In this document: one piece after another, positions 1-7,860 of the stretch
Position numbering within the stretch: the first letter of the stretch is position 1
Layout of the letters: the number at the start of each line of letters is the position of its first letter
From: Klenkia sesuvii
GTDB taxonomy: Bacteria > Actinomycetota > Actinomycetes > Mycobacteriales > Geodermatophilaceae
Assembly (NCBI RefSeq): GCF_037083825.1
Contig: NZ_JBAPLU010000002.1
Location: 124,001-188,000, forward strand
Length of the DNA stretch: 64,000 nucleotides
Direction of reading: 5' to 3'
The notes under the pieces: model-generated
Told to the model about the DNA's origin: nothing
Databases searched by the model: none
The model's input: only the letters and a program-made list of their open reading frames with translations
Program-made: the position numbers and the translations under genes

Positions 1-966
1 GGCCGGCTCCTCGACGTCGAGGTGGGCGGTCAGGTCGGCTGGCTGCTCCCCGCCGCCCTGGCCCTGGGCGCGGCCGGCCTGGTGGCGGTGGGCCGGGTGC
101 CGCGCACCGACGTCCGCCGGTCGGCGTTGCTGGTGTGGGTCAGCTGGCTGCTGGTCACCGGTCTGACCTTCTCCTTCATGGCCGGCATCTTCCACGCGTA
201 CTACACGGTCGCGCTGGCCCCGGCGGTGGCCGCCGTGGCCGGCATCGGCGGTGGCCTGCTGTGGGCACGGCGACGCTCGTGGTGGGCGCGGGCGGTGCTG
301 GCCGCCGTGCTGGCCGGCACCGGGGCGTGGTCGTGGGTGCTGCTCGCGCGGACGCCCGCCTTCGCGCCCGGGCTGCGACCGGTCGTGCTGGTGGTGGCGC
401 TGCTGGCCGCGCTCGGCCTGCTCGTCGCCCACCTGCGCCGCGCCGTCGGCGTCCTGGTGCTGGCCGCCGCGGTGCCCGCCGCGCTCGCCGGGCCCGCGGC
501 CTACGCCCTGCAGACCGCCGGCACCCCGCACGCCGGGTCGATCGTCACCGCCGGCCCCGGCGGCGGGATCGCGACCGGGCGGGCCCCCGTCGGCGCGCAC
601 GGGTCCCTCGTCACCGCCAGCCACCCCGGCCCCCGGGTCACCCAGCTGCTGCGGCAGAACGCCTCCACCTACACCTGGGTGGCCGCCGCGGTCGGCTCCC
701 AGGTCGCCGCGGGCTACCAGCTGGCCACCGGTGACCCGGTCATGGCCCTCGGCGGGTTCAACGGCAGCGACCCCTCCCCCACCCTGGAGCAGTTCCAGCA
801 GGAGGTCGCCGAGGGCGCCGTCCACTGGTTCGTGGCCGGGACGGTGGGCCGCAGCAGCGGCGGCTCCGGGGCCGCCGAGCAGATCGCCACCTGGGTCGAG
901 CGCACCTTCCCCGCCGAGCACGTCGAGGGCGTCGAGCTGTACGACCTGACGACGGCGCTCAGGTGA
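1..966 (+). CDS. Glycosyltransferase family 39-like membrane protein, YkcA/B type (5' end missing)
   Basis: The reading frame is open from base 1, so the N-terminal catalytic part lies outside the window. The visible 321 residues hold about five hydrophobic membrane segments and then a soluble tail containing NASTYTWVAA, GGFNGSDPSPTLEQF and a final ELYDLT. This is the C-terminal domain seen in YkcA/YkcB-like polyprenyl-phosphate mannosyl/glucosyltransferases. Family knowledge suggests transfer of a sugar from a lipid-linked donor at the outer membrane face. Donor and acceptor cannot be read from this fragment. It overlaps the next, convergent gene by 8 nt. Confidence 0.75.
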   Translation, partial: GRLLDVEVGGQVGWLLPAALALGAAGLVAVGRVPRTDVRRSALLVWVSWLLVTGLTFSFMAGIFHAYYTVALAPAVAAVAGIGGGLLWARRRSWWARAVLAAVLAGTGAWSWVLLARTPAFAPGLRPVVLVVALLAALGLLVAHLRRAVGVLVLAAAVPAALAGPAAYALQTAGTPHAGSIVTAGPGGGIATGRAPVGAHGSLVTASHPGPRVTQLLRQNASTYTWVAAAVGSQVAAGYQLATGDPVMALGGFNGSDPSPTLEQFQQEVAEGAVHWFVAGTVGRSSGGSGAAEQIATWVERTFPAEHVEGVELYDLTTALR

Positions 967-1465
967 GGCTGGTCCAGGGGGCGAACAGGTCGCGGGCGGC
1001 GGGGTCGGGGGTGCGGTAGGTCAGCGTGCCGCCGTCGTGCAGCAGCACCGACACCACCAGCGGGTCCTGCGGCGCCGGCCGGTCGGGGCCGGTCACGACG
1101 ACCGCGCCCACCTGCGCGGACCCGACCCGCCGCGCGCCGTCGAAGCGCTCGGCGTAGCCCGCCGAGGTCCGGTCGCGGGCCCGGGAGCGGGCGACCTGCA
1201 CGGCCGAGAACAGCAGCAGCGCCAGGGCGCCGACGCCGAACACGACCGCTCCGGCCGGGCCCGCCCCGTCGAAGCGGCCGGCCATCTGGGACAGCAGCAC
1301 CAGCAGGCCGAAGGCACCGACGAGGACGGCCAGCTGGCGCAGCTGGGCCCGCGGGCCCGAGGGCTGCTGGTCGCGCGCGGGCAGCTCGACCCAGCCGTCG
1401 TCGAAGACCGCCAGCCACCACCGGCCGCCGGCGGCGTCCTCGACCGACACCCACCCGCGCCTCAT
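959..1465 (-). CDS. Membrane protein of unknown function (168 aa)
   Basis: The ATG at 1465 overlaps the stop of the upstream acyl-CoA dehydrogenase as ATGA, so translation is probably coupled. The N-terminal part is polar with tryptophans (WVSVED, RWWLAVFDDGWVEL). Two adjacent hydrophobic segments follow at about residues 50-68 and 75-95, then a soluble tail ending near TYRTPDP and FAPW. I do not recognise the family. The soluble-TM-TM-soluble layout resembles small actinobacterial PH-domain-like membrane proteins, but this is only a resemblance. It ends convergently, 8 nt inside the glycosyltransferase gene. Confidence 0.6.
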   Translation of the reverse strand: MRRGWVSVEDAAGGRWWLAVFDDGWVELPARDQQPSGPRAQLRQLAVLVGAFGLLVLLSQMAGRFDGAGPAGAVVFGVGALALLLFSAVQVARSRARDRTSAGYAERFDGARRVGSAQVGAVVVTGPDRPAPQDPLVVSVLLHDGGTLTYRTPDPAARDLFAPWTSLT

Positions 1466-2661
1466 CCCTTGAGCTGGTACTCCTTCAGCAGGCCGCGGCT
1501 GATGATGGTCTTCTGGATCTCGCTGGTGCCCTCGCCGATGAGCAGGAACGGCGCCTCGCGCATGAGCCGCTCGATCTCGTACTCCTTGGAGTAGCCGTAG
1601 CCGCCGTGGATGCGGAAGGACTGCGTGGTCACCTCGGCGCAGTACTCGCTGGCCAGCAGCTTGGCCATGCCCGCCTCGACGTCGTTGCGCTTGCCGCTGT
1701 CCTTGAGCTTGGCCGCGTTGACCATCATCAGGTGGGCGGCCTCCACCTTGGTGGCCATCTCGGCCAGCTGGAAGGCGATGGCCTGGTGGCCGGCGATCTT
1801 CTTGCCGAACGTCTCGCGCTGCTGGGCGTAGGCGACGGCCAGCTCGAAGGCCCGGATGGAGATGCCGCAGGCCCGCGCGGCGACGTTCACGCGGCCGACC
1901 TCGACGCCGTCCATCATGTGCGCGAAGCCCTTGCCCGGCACGCCCCCGAGGATGTCCTCGGCCTTCGCCTGGTAGCCGTCGAACACCATGCTGGTGGTGT
2001 CGACGCCCTTGTAGCCCATCTTGTCGATCTTGCCGGGGATGCTCAGGCCCGGGACGACCTCGCCGAAGCCGGTGGGCTTCTCCACCAGGAACGTCGTGAG
2101 GTTCTCGTGGGCCTTCGCCGACCCCTCGTCGGTGCGCACCAGCGCGGCCACCAGGGTGGAGCTGCCACCGTTGGTCAGCCACATCTTCTCGCCGTCGATC
2201 GTGTAGTTGCCGTCGGCGTCCTGCTTGGCCCGCGTGCGGATGGCGGCCACGTCGGAGCCCAGGCCCGGCTCGCTCATCGAGAACGCCCCGCGCACCTCGC
2301 CGGTGGCCATGCGGGGCAGGTACTTCTCCTTCTGCTCCGGCGTGCCGTGCTGGATGAGCATGTAGGCGACGATGAAGTGGGTGTTGATGACCCCGGAGAC
2401 GCTCATCCAGCCGCGGGCGATCTCCTCGACCACCAGCGCGTAGGTCAGCAGGCTCTCGCCGAGGCCACCGAACTCCTCGGGGATCATGAGGCCGAACAGC
2501 CCCATCTCCTTCATCCCGTCGACGATCTCGGTCGGGTAGGTGTCGGCGTGCTCGAGCTCCTGCGCCCGCGGGATGATCTCCCGGTCGACGAACCGGCGGA
2601 CCGTGGACAGGATCTCGGTCTGGATCTCGGTCAGGTCGGCGGTCTGGGCCAGGCGGGTCAT
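1462..2661 (-). CDS. Acyl-CoA dehydrogenase, possibly methylsuccinyl-CoA type
   Basis: A full-length 399-residue FAD-dependent acyl-CoA dehydrogenase. The N-terminal helical domain has DREIIPRAQELEH. The central part has FSMSEPGLGSDVA and MWLTNGG for FAD and substrate contact. The C-terminal part has QRETFGKKIAGHQAIAFQLA, RIHGGYGYSKEYEIERLMR and GEGTSEIQ. The ATG at 2661 is preceded by GAGGAG, which decides against the longer frame from 2745. A CoA-lyase gene of the Mcl type lies 0.6 kb away on the same strand. In other actinobacteria that pairing occurs in the ethylmalonyl-CoA pathway, so a methylsuccinyl-CoA dehydrogenase is possible. A general branched-chain acyl-CoA dehydrogenase is the alternative. 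Confidence 0.85.
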   Translation of the reverse strand: MTRLAQTADLTEIQTEILSTVRRFVDREIIPRAQELEHADTYPTEIVDGMKEMGLFGLMIPEEFGGLGESLLTYALVVEEIARGWMSVSGVINTHFIVAYMLIQHGTPEQKEKYLPRMATGEVRGAFSMSEPGLGSDVAAIRTRAKQDADGNYTIDGEKMWLTNGGSSTLVAALVRTDEGSAKAHENLTTFLVEKPTGFGEVVPGLSIPGKIDKMGYKGVDTTSMVFDGYQAKAEDILGGVPGKGFAHMMDGVEVGRVNVAARACGISIRAFELAVAYAQQRETFGKKIAGHQAIAFQLAEMATKVEAAHLMMVNAAKLKDSGKRNDVEAGMAKLLASEYCAEVTTQSFRIHGGYGYSKEYEIERLMREAPFLLIGEGTSEIQKTIISRGLLKEYQLKG

Positions 2662-2780
2662 GGCTGCTCCTCGGGGGACGACGGTGTCCGGGGTTACCGG
2701 TGAGTATGGCGCAGCGACCGCCACCTCCCCGGTGTGGTGCGTCACCTCTGCCAGGCTGGCCGGCGACCCCAGGAGGACCC

Positions 2781-3203
2781 ATGAGCCAAGACGACGGCTT
2801 CTACCGCGGCGACCCGCCGGTGCAGGCCACCCAGGGCGCCGTGCCTCCGCCGACGTACGGGCCCCCGCCGACGTCCGGACCCCCGCCCGGCTACGGGCCC
2901 CCGCCCGGGTACGGACCGCCCCCGGGGTACGGGCCGCCCCCGGGGTACGGCCAGCCGGTCTACGTGGTACGGCGCCCGACGAACACCACCGCGATCCTGG
3001 CGCTGGTGTTCGCCTTCGTGTTCCCGCCGGTCGGGCTCGGGCTGGGCATCTCGGCCCGCCGCACGATCCGGCGGACCGGCGAGGAGGGCGACGGCCTGGC
3101 GCTGGCCGGCATCGTGGTCGGCTCGGCCGGGACGGCGGTCTACGGGCTGCTCCTGCTCACCTGGCTGTGGGCACTGGTGACCGTGCTCAGCTTCGGCCCC
3201 TGA
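2781..3203 (+). CDS. DUF4190-type small membrane protein with a PPPGYG repeat head
   Basis: 140 residues starting at ATG 2781 behind AGGAGG. The first 65 residues are a proline/glycine/tyrosine-rich, presumably unstructured head with four GPPPGY units. Then come a DUF4190-like hairpin of two membrane segments (about 70-90 and 112-135) and the typical GLGLGISARRTIRR connector with GEEGDGLALAGIVVG. The family is widespread in actinobacteria and has no assigned reaction; the disordered head is usually taken to be cytoplasmic and to mediate protein contacts. The stop codon lies inside a strong inverted repeat. Confidence 0.75.
   Translation: MSQDDGFYRGDPPVQATQGAVPPPTYGPPPTSGPPPGYGPPPGYGPPPGYGPPPGYGQPVYVVRRPTNTTAILALVFAFVFPPVGLGLGISARRTIRRTGEEGDGLALAGIVVGSAGTAVYGLLLLTWLWALVTVLSFGP
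2877..2948 (+). repeat. Four tandem 18-nt units encoding GPPPGY
   Basis: Four in-frame repeats inside the DUF4190-type gene. The third and fourth units are nearly identical at the DNA level. The length is a multiple of three, so copy-number change by slippage would keep the frame. Confidence 0.8.
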
Positions 3204-3220
3204 CGCGCAGGGGCCGAAGC
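3190..3220. terminator. Bidirectional terminator hairpin
   Basis: A perfect 13-bp inverted repeat (3190-3202 pairing with 3208-3220) with a 5-nt loop ACGCG. It contains the stop of the upstream gene and ends 7 nt before the stop of the convergent CoA-lyase gene. There is no U-tract, as is usual in high-GC actinobacteria. The position between converging genes supports termination from both sides. Confidence 0.75.
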
Positions 3221-3227
3221 CGGCCGC

Positions 3228-4181
3228 TCAGTCCTCGGGCGGGGTGAACGACGACGTGCGGCTCATGCCGGCGGCGCGGCCCTTGCCGGCGATGACCAGG
3301 GCCATCTTGCGGCTGGCCTCGTCGATCATCTCGTCGCCGAGCATCGCCGAGCCCTTCTTGCCGCCGGCCTCGCTGGTGGCGTGCTCGTAGGCGTCGAGGA
3401 TCAGCTCGGCGTGGTCGTAGTCCTCCTGCGAGGGGGCGTAGATCTCGTTGGCGGCGTCGATCTGGCCCGGGTGCAGCACCCACTTGCCGTCGAAGCCCAG
3501 CATCGCCGAGCGCTTGGCGACCTCCTCGAAGGCGGGCACGTCGCGCACCTGCAGGAACGGCCCGTCGATGGCCTGCACGCCGCGGGCGCGGGCGGCCATG
3601 AGGATCTGCATGAGGATGTAGTGGAAGGGGTCGCCCGGGTAGTCGGGGTGCAGCGCGCCCACGACGAGGGACTTCATGTTGATCGAGGCCATGAAGTCGG
3701 CCGGGCCGTAGATGATGGTCTCGATCCGCGGGCTGGCGAAGGCGATCTGGTTGACGTTGATCAGGCCCTGGGCGGTCTCGATCTGCGCCTCGATGCCGAT
3801 CTTCCCGACCTCGAGGCCGTGGGCCTTCTCGATCTGGGTGAGCAGCATGTCCAGCGCCTGCACCTGACCGGCGTCCTGCACCTTCGGCAGCATGATGCAG
3901 TCGAGGTTCGCCCCGGCGCCGCCGACGACCTCGATGACGTCCTGGAACGTCCACTCCGTCGTCCAGTCGTTCACCCGCACCGTGCGGATCTTGTCGCCCC
4001 AGCCGCCCTCGTTCAGCGCCGCGACGATGTTCTTGCGGGCGCCGGGCTTGGCCAGCGGCGCGCAGGCGTCCTCCAGGTCCAGGAACACCTGGTCCGCTGG
4101 GAGGCCCTTGGCCTTCTCCAGGAACCGGGGGTTGCTGCCCGGGACGGCGAGGTTGGAACGGCGGGATCGGAGCTCGGCCAC
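3228..4181 (-). CDS. HpcH/HpaI-family CoA lyase, L-malyl-CoA/beta-methylmalyl-CoA lyase-like
   Basis: 317 residues of the CitE/Mcl1 family, a TIM barrel using Mg2+ to cleave malyl-type CoA thioesters. Visible motifs are SNLAVPGSNPRF at the N-terminus, FLDLEDACAP (metal/CoA loop), TVRVND, CIMLPKVQDA, IEAQIETAQGL (metal-binding Glu) and GFDGKWVLHPGQID near the end. The length fits the 315-320 aa Mcl1 group rather than the shorter (about 270 aa) CitE-like group. The GTG at 4181 has GGAGG just upstream. With the nearby acyl-CoA dehydrogenase this suggests glyoxylate/propionyl-CoA chemistry; the exact substrate is inferred. Confidence 0.85.
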   Translation of the reverse strand: MAELRSRRSNLAVPGSNPRFLEKAKGLPADQVFLDLEDACAPLAKPGARKNIVAALNEGGWGDKIRTVRVNDWTTEWTFQDVIEVVGGAGANLDCIMLPKVQDAGQVQALDMLLTQIEKAHGLEVGKIGIEAQIETAQGLINVNQIAFASPRIETIIYGPADFMASINMKSLVVGALHPDYPGDPFHYILMQILMAARARGVQAIDGPFLQVRDVPAFEEVAKRSAMLGFDGKWVLHPGQIDAANEIYAPSQEDYDHAELILDAYEHATSEAGGKKGSAMLGDEMIDEASRKMALVIAGKGRAAGMSRTSSFTPPED

Positions 4182-4264
4182 GGTGCCTCCACGATCGACG
4201 ATGGGTTACCGGACAGTAACGAGCGACCGAGGTGCCGGCACCGCAGCGTGACCGGACGCACAGG

Positions 4265-5182
4265 TCAGGTCAGCGGCTCGACCACCGTCGGGGGCCGCGA
4301 CGCCCGGACGACGAGGGCCACCCCGACCACCACCAGCGCCATCCCGGGCAGCGCCAGCAGCGGCGGCAGCTGCCTCAGCAGCACCAGCGCGACCAGCAGC
4401 GCGCCGGGGACCTCGAGCAGGATGGCCAGCCCCACCACGGTCGGCCCGACCGTCGACAGCACCAGGTTGAACAGGGTGTGGCCCAGCAGCTGGGCGACGA
4501 CCGTGATGCCGGCGATGAGCCACCAGTCGCGGGCGCTGAACCCGGCCAGCGGCACCCCGACCGCGAGCGCGCCGAGCGCCACCACCACCGCGCAGGTCGA
4601 GTAGCAGACCACCGCGTAGGCCGACGTCGTCAGCCGCTGCCGGGCGCGGGCCCCGGCCAGCACGTACCCGGCGGCGGCGATCGCCCCCAGCAGCGCCAGC
4701 CCGTCGCCGGCCAGCGCGGTCCAGGACACCGTGACGTCGACCCCGGCGATCAGCGCCGCCCCGCCGACGGCGAGCACCAGCCCCCACCACACCTGGGCGG
4801 GCAGCCGCACGCCCGACAGCCGCGCGGCCAGCGCCGTCCAGATGGGGGTGGTGGTGACCAGCGCGATCGAGGCCGCCACCGTGGTCATCGACAGGCTCGG
4901 CAGCCAGGCGGCGAAGTGCCCGGCCAGGAAGAGCCCGGCGACGACGGAGCTGCGCAGGTCGCGCAGCCGCAGGCCGGCCAGCCCCGCGCGCTCGCGGGTG
5001 AGCAGCACCGGCAGCAGCGCCACCGCCCCGGCCGCGTTGCGCCAGAACGCGATGGCCAGCGCGGGCGCGGCGACCAGGGCGGTCATCGGCCCGGACAGCG
5101 ACACGCCGACGACCGCCACGGCCATGATCGCCACGTCCCGGCCGCCGGGCCGGTGCACGGCCCAGGCGTCGGTCGCGCTCAC
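4265..5182 (-). CDS. EamA/DMT-family transporter
   Basis: 305 residues with ten predicted membrane segments in two homologous halves, the EamA (drug/metabolite transporter) fold. The first half has FWRNAAGAVALLPVLL and the second has GPTVVGLAILLEVPGALLVALVLL. The GTG at 5182 overlaps the stop of phzF as GTGA, so the two genes are co-translated. Family members export small metabolites or amino acids, and the substrate cannot be read from sequence. Coupling to a PhzF enzyme hints at export of a related metabolite, but that is speculation. Confidence 0.8.
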   Translation of the reverse strand: MSATDAWAVHRPGGRDVAIMAVAVVGVSLSGPMTALVAAPALAIAFWRNAAGAVALLPVLLTRERAGLAGLRLRDLRSSVVAGLFLAGHFAAWLPSLSMTTVAASIALVTTTPIWTALAARLSGVRLPAQVWWGLVLAVGGAALIAGVDVTVSWTALAGDGLALLGAIAAAGYVLAGARARQRLTTSAYAVVCYSTCAVVVALGALAVGVPLAGFSARDWWLIAGITVVAQLLGHTLFNLVLSTVGPTVVGLAILLEVPGALLVALVLLRQLPPLLALPGMALVVVGVALVVRASRPPTVVEPLT

Positions 5183-6042
5183 AGGGCCGTGGACGAGGGG
5201 ACGGCGATCGTGCCGCGCGAGACCGGGTGCACGTCGCCGGCCACGGTGGCCCCGACCGCCCGGCCGCCCTCGACCGCCACCGTCGCGTCGAGCACCGACG
5301 GCCGGTGCAGCGCCGCGCCCTGGTGCAGCCGGAAGGCCGTCGTCCCCTCGCCGGTCAGGCCCTCGGCGGCCAGCCACACCCCGGTGCCCAGCGCCGCCGA
5401 TCCCGTCGCCGGGTCCTCCTCCCACGCCAGCCCGCCGGCGAAGACCCGCACGGTGTGCTCGGTCCCCGGGCCGCGGGCCAGCACCGACACCCCGCCCTCG
5501 ACGTCCGGCAGCAGGGCGGCGAGCGCCCGGCGGTCGGGCACGGCGCGGTCCAGGGCCCCGGGGTGCACGTCGAGCTGGGCGAACTCGATGCCGCAGCCGA
5601 CGAGGTGGGCCGGCCGGCCGGTGACGTCGTCCGGGCGCAGGCCGAGGGCGGCGGCGAGTGCGGCCGGGTCGGGGCCGGGCCGCAGCTGCACCGGGCCGCC
5701 GGTGAGCCGGGCGCCGGTGGTGGTGACCTCGACCGGGACGACGCCGACCCCGCACACCTGCTGCACGGTCCCGGCCGGCAGCAGCCCCAGGCGCACCAGG
5801 GTGTGCGCGGTGCCGACGCTGGGGTGACCGGCGAAGGGCAGCTCGGTGTCGGGCGTGAAGATGCGCACCCGGTACCCGCGCGCCTCCACCGCGGTGACGA
5901 AGGTGGTCTCCGACAGGTGGAACTCCCGGGCCAGCGCCTGGCACTGCCCCGTGGTCAGCTGCCCGGCGTCGAGGACCACGGCCAACGGGTTGCCGGCGAA
6001 CGGGCGGGGCGCGAAGACGTCGACGACCTCGAAGGGCAGCAC
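5179..6042 (-). CDS. PhzF-family isomerase
   Basis: 287 residues of the PhzF (phenazine biosynthesis-like/diaminopimelate epimerase fold) family. The start VLPFEVVDVFAPRPFAGNPL matches the family N-terminus. Glu45 in FHLSETTFV is the expected catalytic acid, and GHPSVGTAHTL and DPATGSAALG follow. No other phenazine genes are present, so this is an orphan isomerase of unknown substrate. I chose GTG 6042 rather than 6063 because a TACCGT hexamer lies 7 nt upstream and the protein then starts at the family border. That hexamer overlaps the promoter of the divergent gene. Confidence 0.8.
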   Translation of the reverse strand: MLPFEVVDVFAPRPFAGNPLAVVLDAGQLTTGQCQALAREFHLSETTFVTAVEARGYRVRIFTPDTELPFAGHPSVGTAHTLVRLGLLPAGTVQQVCGVGVVPVEVTTTGARLTGGPVQLRPGPDPAALAAALGLRPDDVTGRPAHLVGCGIEFAQLDVHPGALDRAVPDRRALAALLPDVEGGVSVLARGPGTEHTVRVFAGGLAWEEDPATGSAALGTGVWLAAEGLTGEGTTAFRLHQGAALHRPSVLDATVAVEGGRAVGATVAGDVHPVSRGTIAVPSSTAL

Positions 6043-6049
6043 GGCGGCG

Positions 6050-6059
6050 ACGGTAGCCT
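6050..6059. promoter_or_regulatory. Overlapping divergent -10 boxes of phzF and the MgtE-like gene
   Basis: On the minus strand TACCGT (6055-6050) lies 7 nt before GTG 6042. On the plus strand TAGCCT (6054-6059) lies 8 nt before GTG 6068. Neither start has a Shine-Dalgarno. Both hexamers fit TANNNT and share two bases, so the two leaderless promoters should exclude each other physically. Confidence 0.55.
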
Positions 6060-6067
6060 CCACCCCC

Positions 6068-7306
6068 GTGACCACGGCGACGCGAGCGTACGTCTCCCGC
6101 CTGGCCGGGCTGACCGTCTTCGACCCCGACGGCGACCGGGTGGGCAAGGTGCGCGACGCGGTCGTGGCGCTGCGGGTCGGGCCGGCGGCGCCGAGGGTGC
6201 TCGGCCTGGTGCTCGAGGTGGTCGCCCGCAAGCGGATCTTCCTGCCGATGGGCCGGGTCACCCGCGTCGACGCCGGCGCGGTGACGCTGTCCACCGGCAC
6301 CCTGAGCCTGCGGCACTTCGAGCAGCGGGCCGGCGAGACGCTGGTGCTCGGCGAGCTGCTGGACCGGCGGGTGCAGTTCCCCGAGGACGGCCGGGCCGCC
6401 GTCGTGGTCGACGCCTCGATGGAGCAGACCCGCACCGGCGACTGGGCGCTGACCCGGCTCGCGGTCGCCGAGCCCGGTCGCTTCGGCCGGCGCGGGCAGC
6501 TGCACCAGGTGGCCTGGGACGAGGTGACCGGCCTGGCCCTGGAGTCCACCGACCAGAGCGCCGAGGCGCTGCTGGCCACCTACCGCGAGCTCAAGCCGGC
6601 CGACCTCGCGCACGCGCTGCAGGGCCTGCCGGCCAAGCGCCGCTTGGAGGTCGCCGACGCCCTCGACGACCAGCGGCTGGCCGACGTGCTGGGCGAGCTG
6701 CCCGAGACCGAGCAGATCGCGATCCTGGGCACCCTCGAGGAGGACCGCGCCGCCGACGTCCTCGAGGAGATGGACCCCGACGACGCGGCCGACCTGCTCA
6801 ACGAGCTGCCCGGTGTCGACCGCCACCGCCTGCTGGGCCTCATGGAGCCCGACGAGGCGGAGTCGGTGCGCCGGCTGCTGGAGTACTCCGAGGACACCGC
6901 CGGCGGCATGATGACCAGCGAGCCGGTGATCCTGGCCCCCGACGCCACGATCGCCGAGGCCCTGGCCCGCGTGCGCGCCGAGGAGATCACGCCGTCGCTG
7001 GCCAGCCAGGTCTACGTGTGCCGGCCCCCTTCGGCGACCCCCACCGGCCGCTACCTGGGTCTGGCGCACATCCAGCGCCTGCTGCGCGAACCCCCGTTCA
7101 CCCTGGTGTCGGGGGTGCTCGACGACCTCGAGCCGCTGCGGCCCGAGGCCCCCCTCGCCGAGATCACCCGCTACTTCGCCACCTACAACCTGGTGGCCGC
7201 GCCGGTCGTGGACACCGCCGGCCGGCTGCTCGGCGCGGTGACGGTGGACGACGTCCTCGACGCGCTGCTGCCCGACGACTGGCGCGACCGTGAGCGTCGT
7301 GGCTGA
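6068..7306 (+). CDS. MgtE N-domain/CBS-domain protein with PRC barrel, no membrane channel
   Basis: 412 residues. An N-terminal PRC-barrel-like part (about 8-75, GLTVFDPDGDRVGKVRD) is followed by MgtE superhelical repeats (about 170-275: ELPETEQIAILGTLEEDRAADVLEEMDPDDAADLL). Two CBS domains come last (GGMMTSEPVILAPDATIAEAL and the final PVVDTAGRLLGAVTVDDVLDAL). The MgtE transmembrane pore domain is absent and the protein is soluble. In true MgtE these domains sense Mg2+ and gate the channel, so a cytosolic Mg2+ or nucleotide sensor is plausible. Homologs sit next to DUF1003 genes in other actinobacteria (M. tuberculosis Rv1232c/Rv1231c, from memory). Confidence 0.8.
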   Translation: MTTATRAYVSRLAGLTVFDPDGDRVGKVRDAVVALRVGPAAPRVLGLVLEVVARKRIFLPMGRVTRVDAGAVTLSTGTLSLRHFEQRAGETLVLGELLDRRVQFPEDGRAAVVVDASMEQTRTGDWALTRLAVAEPGRFGRRGQLHQVAWDEVTGLALESTDQSAEALLATYRELKPADLAHALQGLPAKRRLEVADALDDQRLADVLGELPETEQIAILGTLEEDRAADVLEEMDPDDAADLLNELPGVDRHRLLGLMEPDEAESVRRLLEYSEDTAGGMMTSEPVILAPDATIAEALARVRAEEITPSLASQVYVCRPPSATPTGRYLGLAHIQRLLREPPFTLVSGVLDDLEPLRPEAPLAEITRYFATYNLVAAPVVDTAGRLLGAVTVDDVLDALLPDDWRDRERRG

Positions 7307-7856
7307 GCGGCCCGACGCCGCGCGCCGCGCGGACCTGCAGCTGGACCAGCCCTCGGGCACCCGCAGCATCGCCGCGTTCCTGCGGTTCAACCCCGACGCG
7401 ATCGGCCACTACGCCGAGGTCATCGCCCGCTTCCTGGGCACCGGCCGGTACCTGGCCATCCAGACGATCATCGTGATCGTCTGGATCACGATCAACGTCG
7501 CGTGGGTGGCGCTCCGCTTCGACCCCTACCCGTTCATCCTGCTCAACCTGGCCTTCTCCACCCAGGCCGCCTACGCCGCGCCGCTCATCCTGCTGGCGCA
7601 GAACCGGCAGGCCGACCGGGACAAGGTGCAGGCCGAGGAGGACCGCGCCCGCGCCGCGCAGACCCGCGCCGACACCGAGTACCTGGCGCGCGAGCTGGCC
7701 TCGCTGCGGGTGGCCATCGGTGAGCTGGCCACCCGCGACTTCATCTCCCGCGAGCTCGACCGGCTGTCCCCGCCCGACGACGAGGCCGCCGCCCGCCGGA
7801 AGAAGGAGCGCAAGCGCAAGCGCGAGCAGCAGGCCCGCGAGGCCGCGGCCGACTGA
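7290..7856 (+). CDS. DUF1003 membrane protein
   Basis: 188 residues. Two membrane segments (about 51-72 and 82-105, with PYPFILLNLAFSTQAAYAAPLILLAQNRQ) form the DUF1003 signature. A long charged coiled-coil-like tail rich in Arg/Lys/Glu follows (AEEDRARAAQTRADTEY, then RRKKERKRKREQQ). The GTG at 7290 lies 17 nt inside the upstream gene, so it is co-translated with the MgtE-like protein. That fixed pairing suggests the two act together, perhaps as a membrane anchor plus sensor. The biochemical function of DUF1003 is unknown. Confidence 0.85.
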   Translation: MSVVAERPDAARRADLQLDQPSGTRSIAAFLRFNPDAIGHYAEVIARFLGTGRYLAIQTIIVIVWITINVAWVALRFDPYPFILLNLAFSTQAAYAAPLILLAQNRQADRDKVQAEEDRARAAQTRADTEYLARELASLRVAIGELATRDFISRELDRLSPPDDEAAARRKKERKRKREQQAREAAAD

Positions 7857-7860
7857 CCGG

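Noticed and set aside
2877..2948. Tandem repeat considered as CRISPR or VNTR element
   Set aside because: Units are adjacent without spacers and encode an in-frame PPPGYG protein repeat.
4265..7390. 1041-codon minus-strand open frame
   Set aside because: Only its last 305 codons (EamA transporter) have meaningful sequence. The rest is antisense to the MgtE-like gene and in another frame of phzF; long shadow frames are expected at this GC content.
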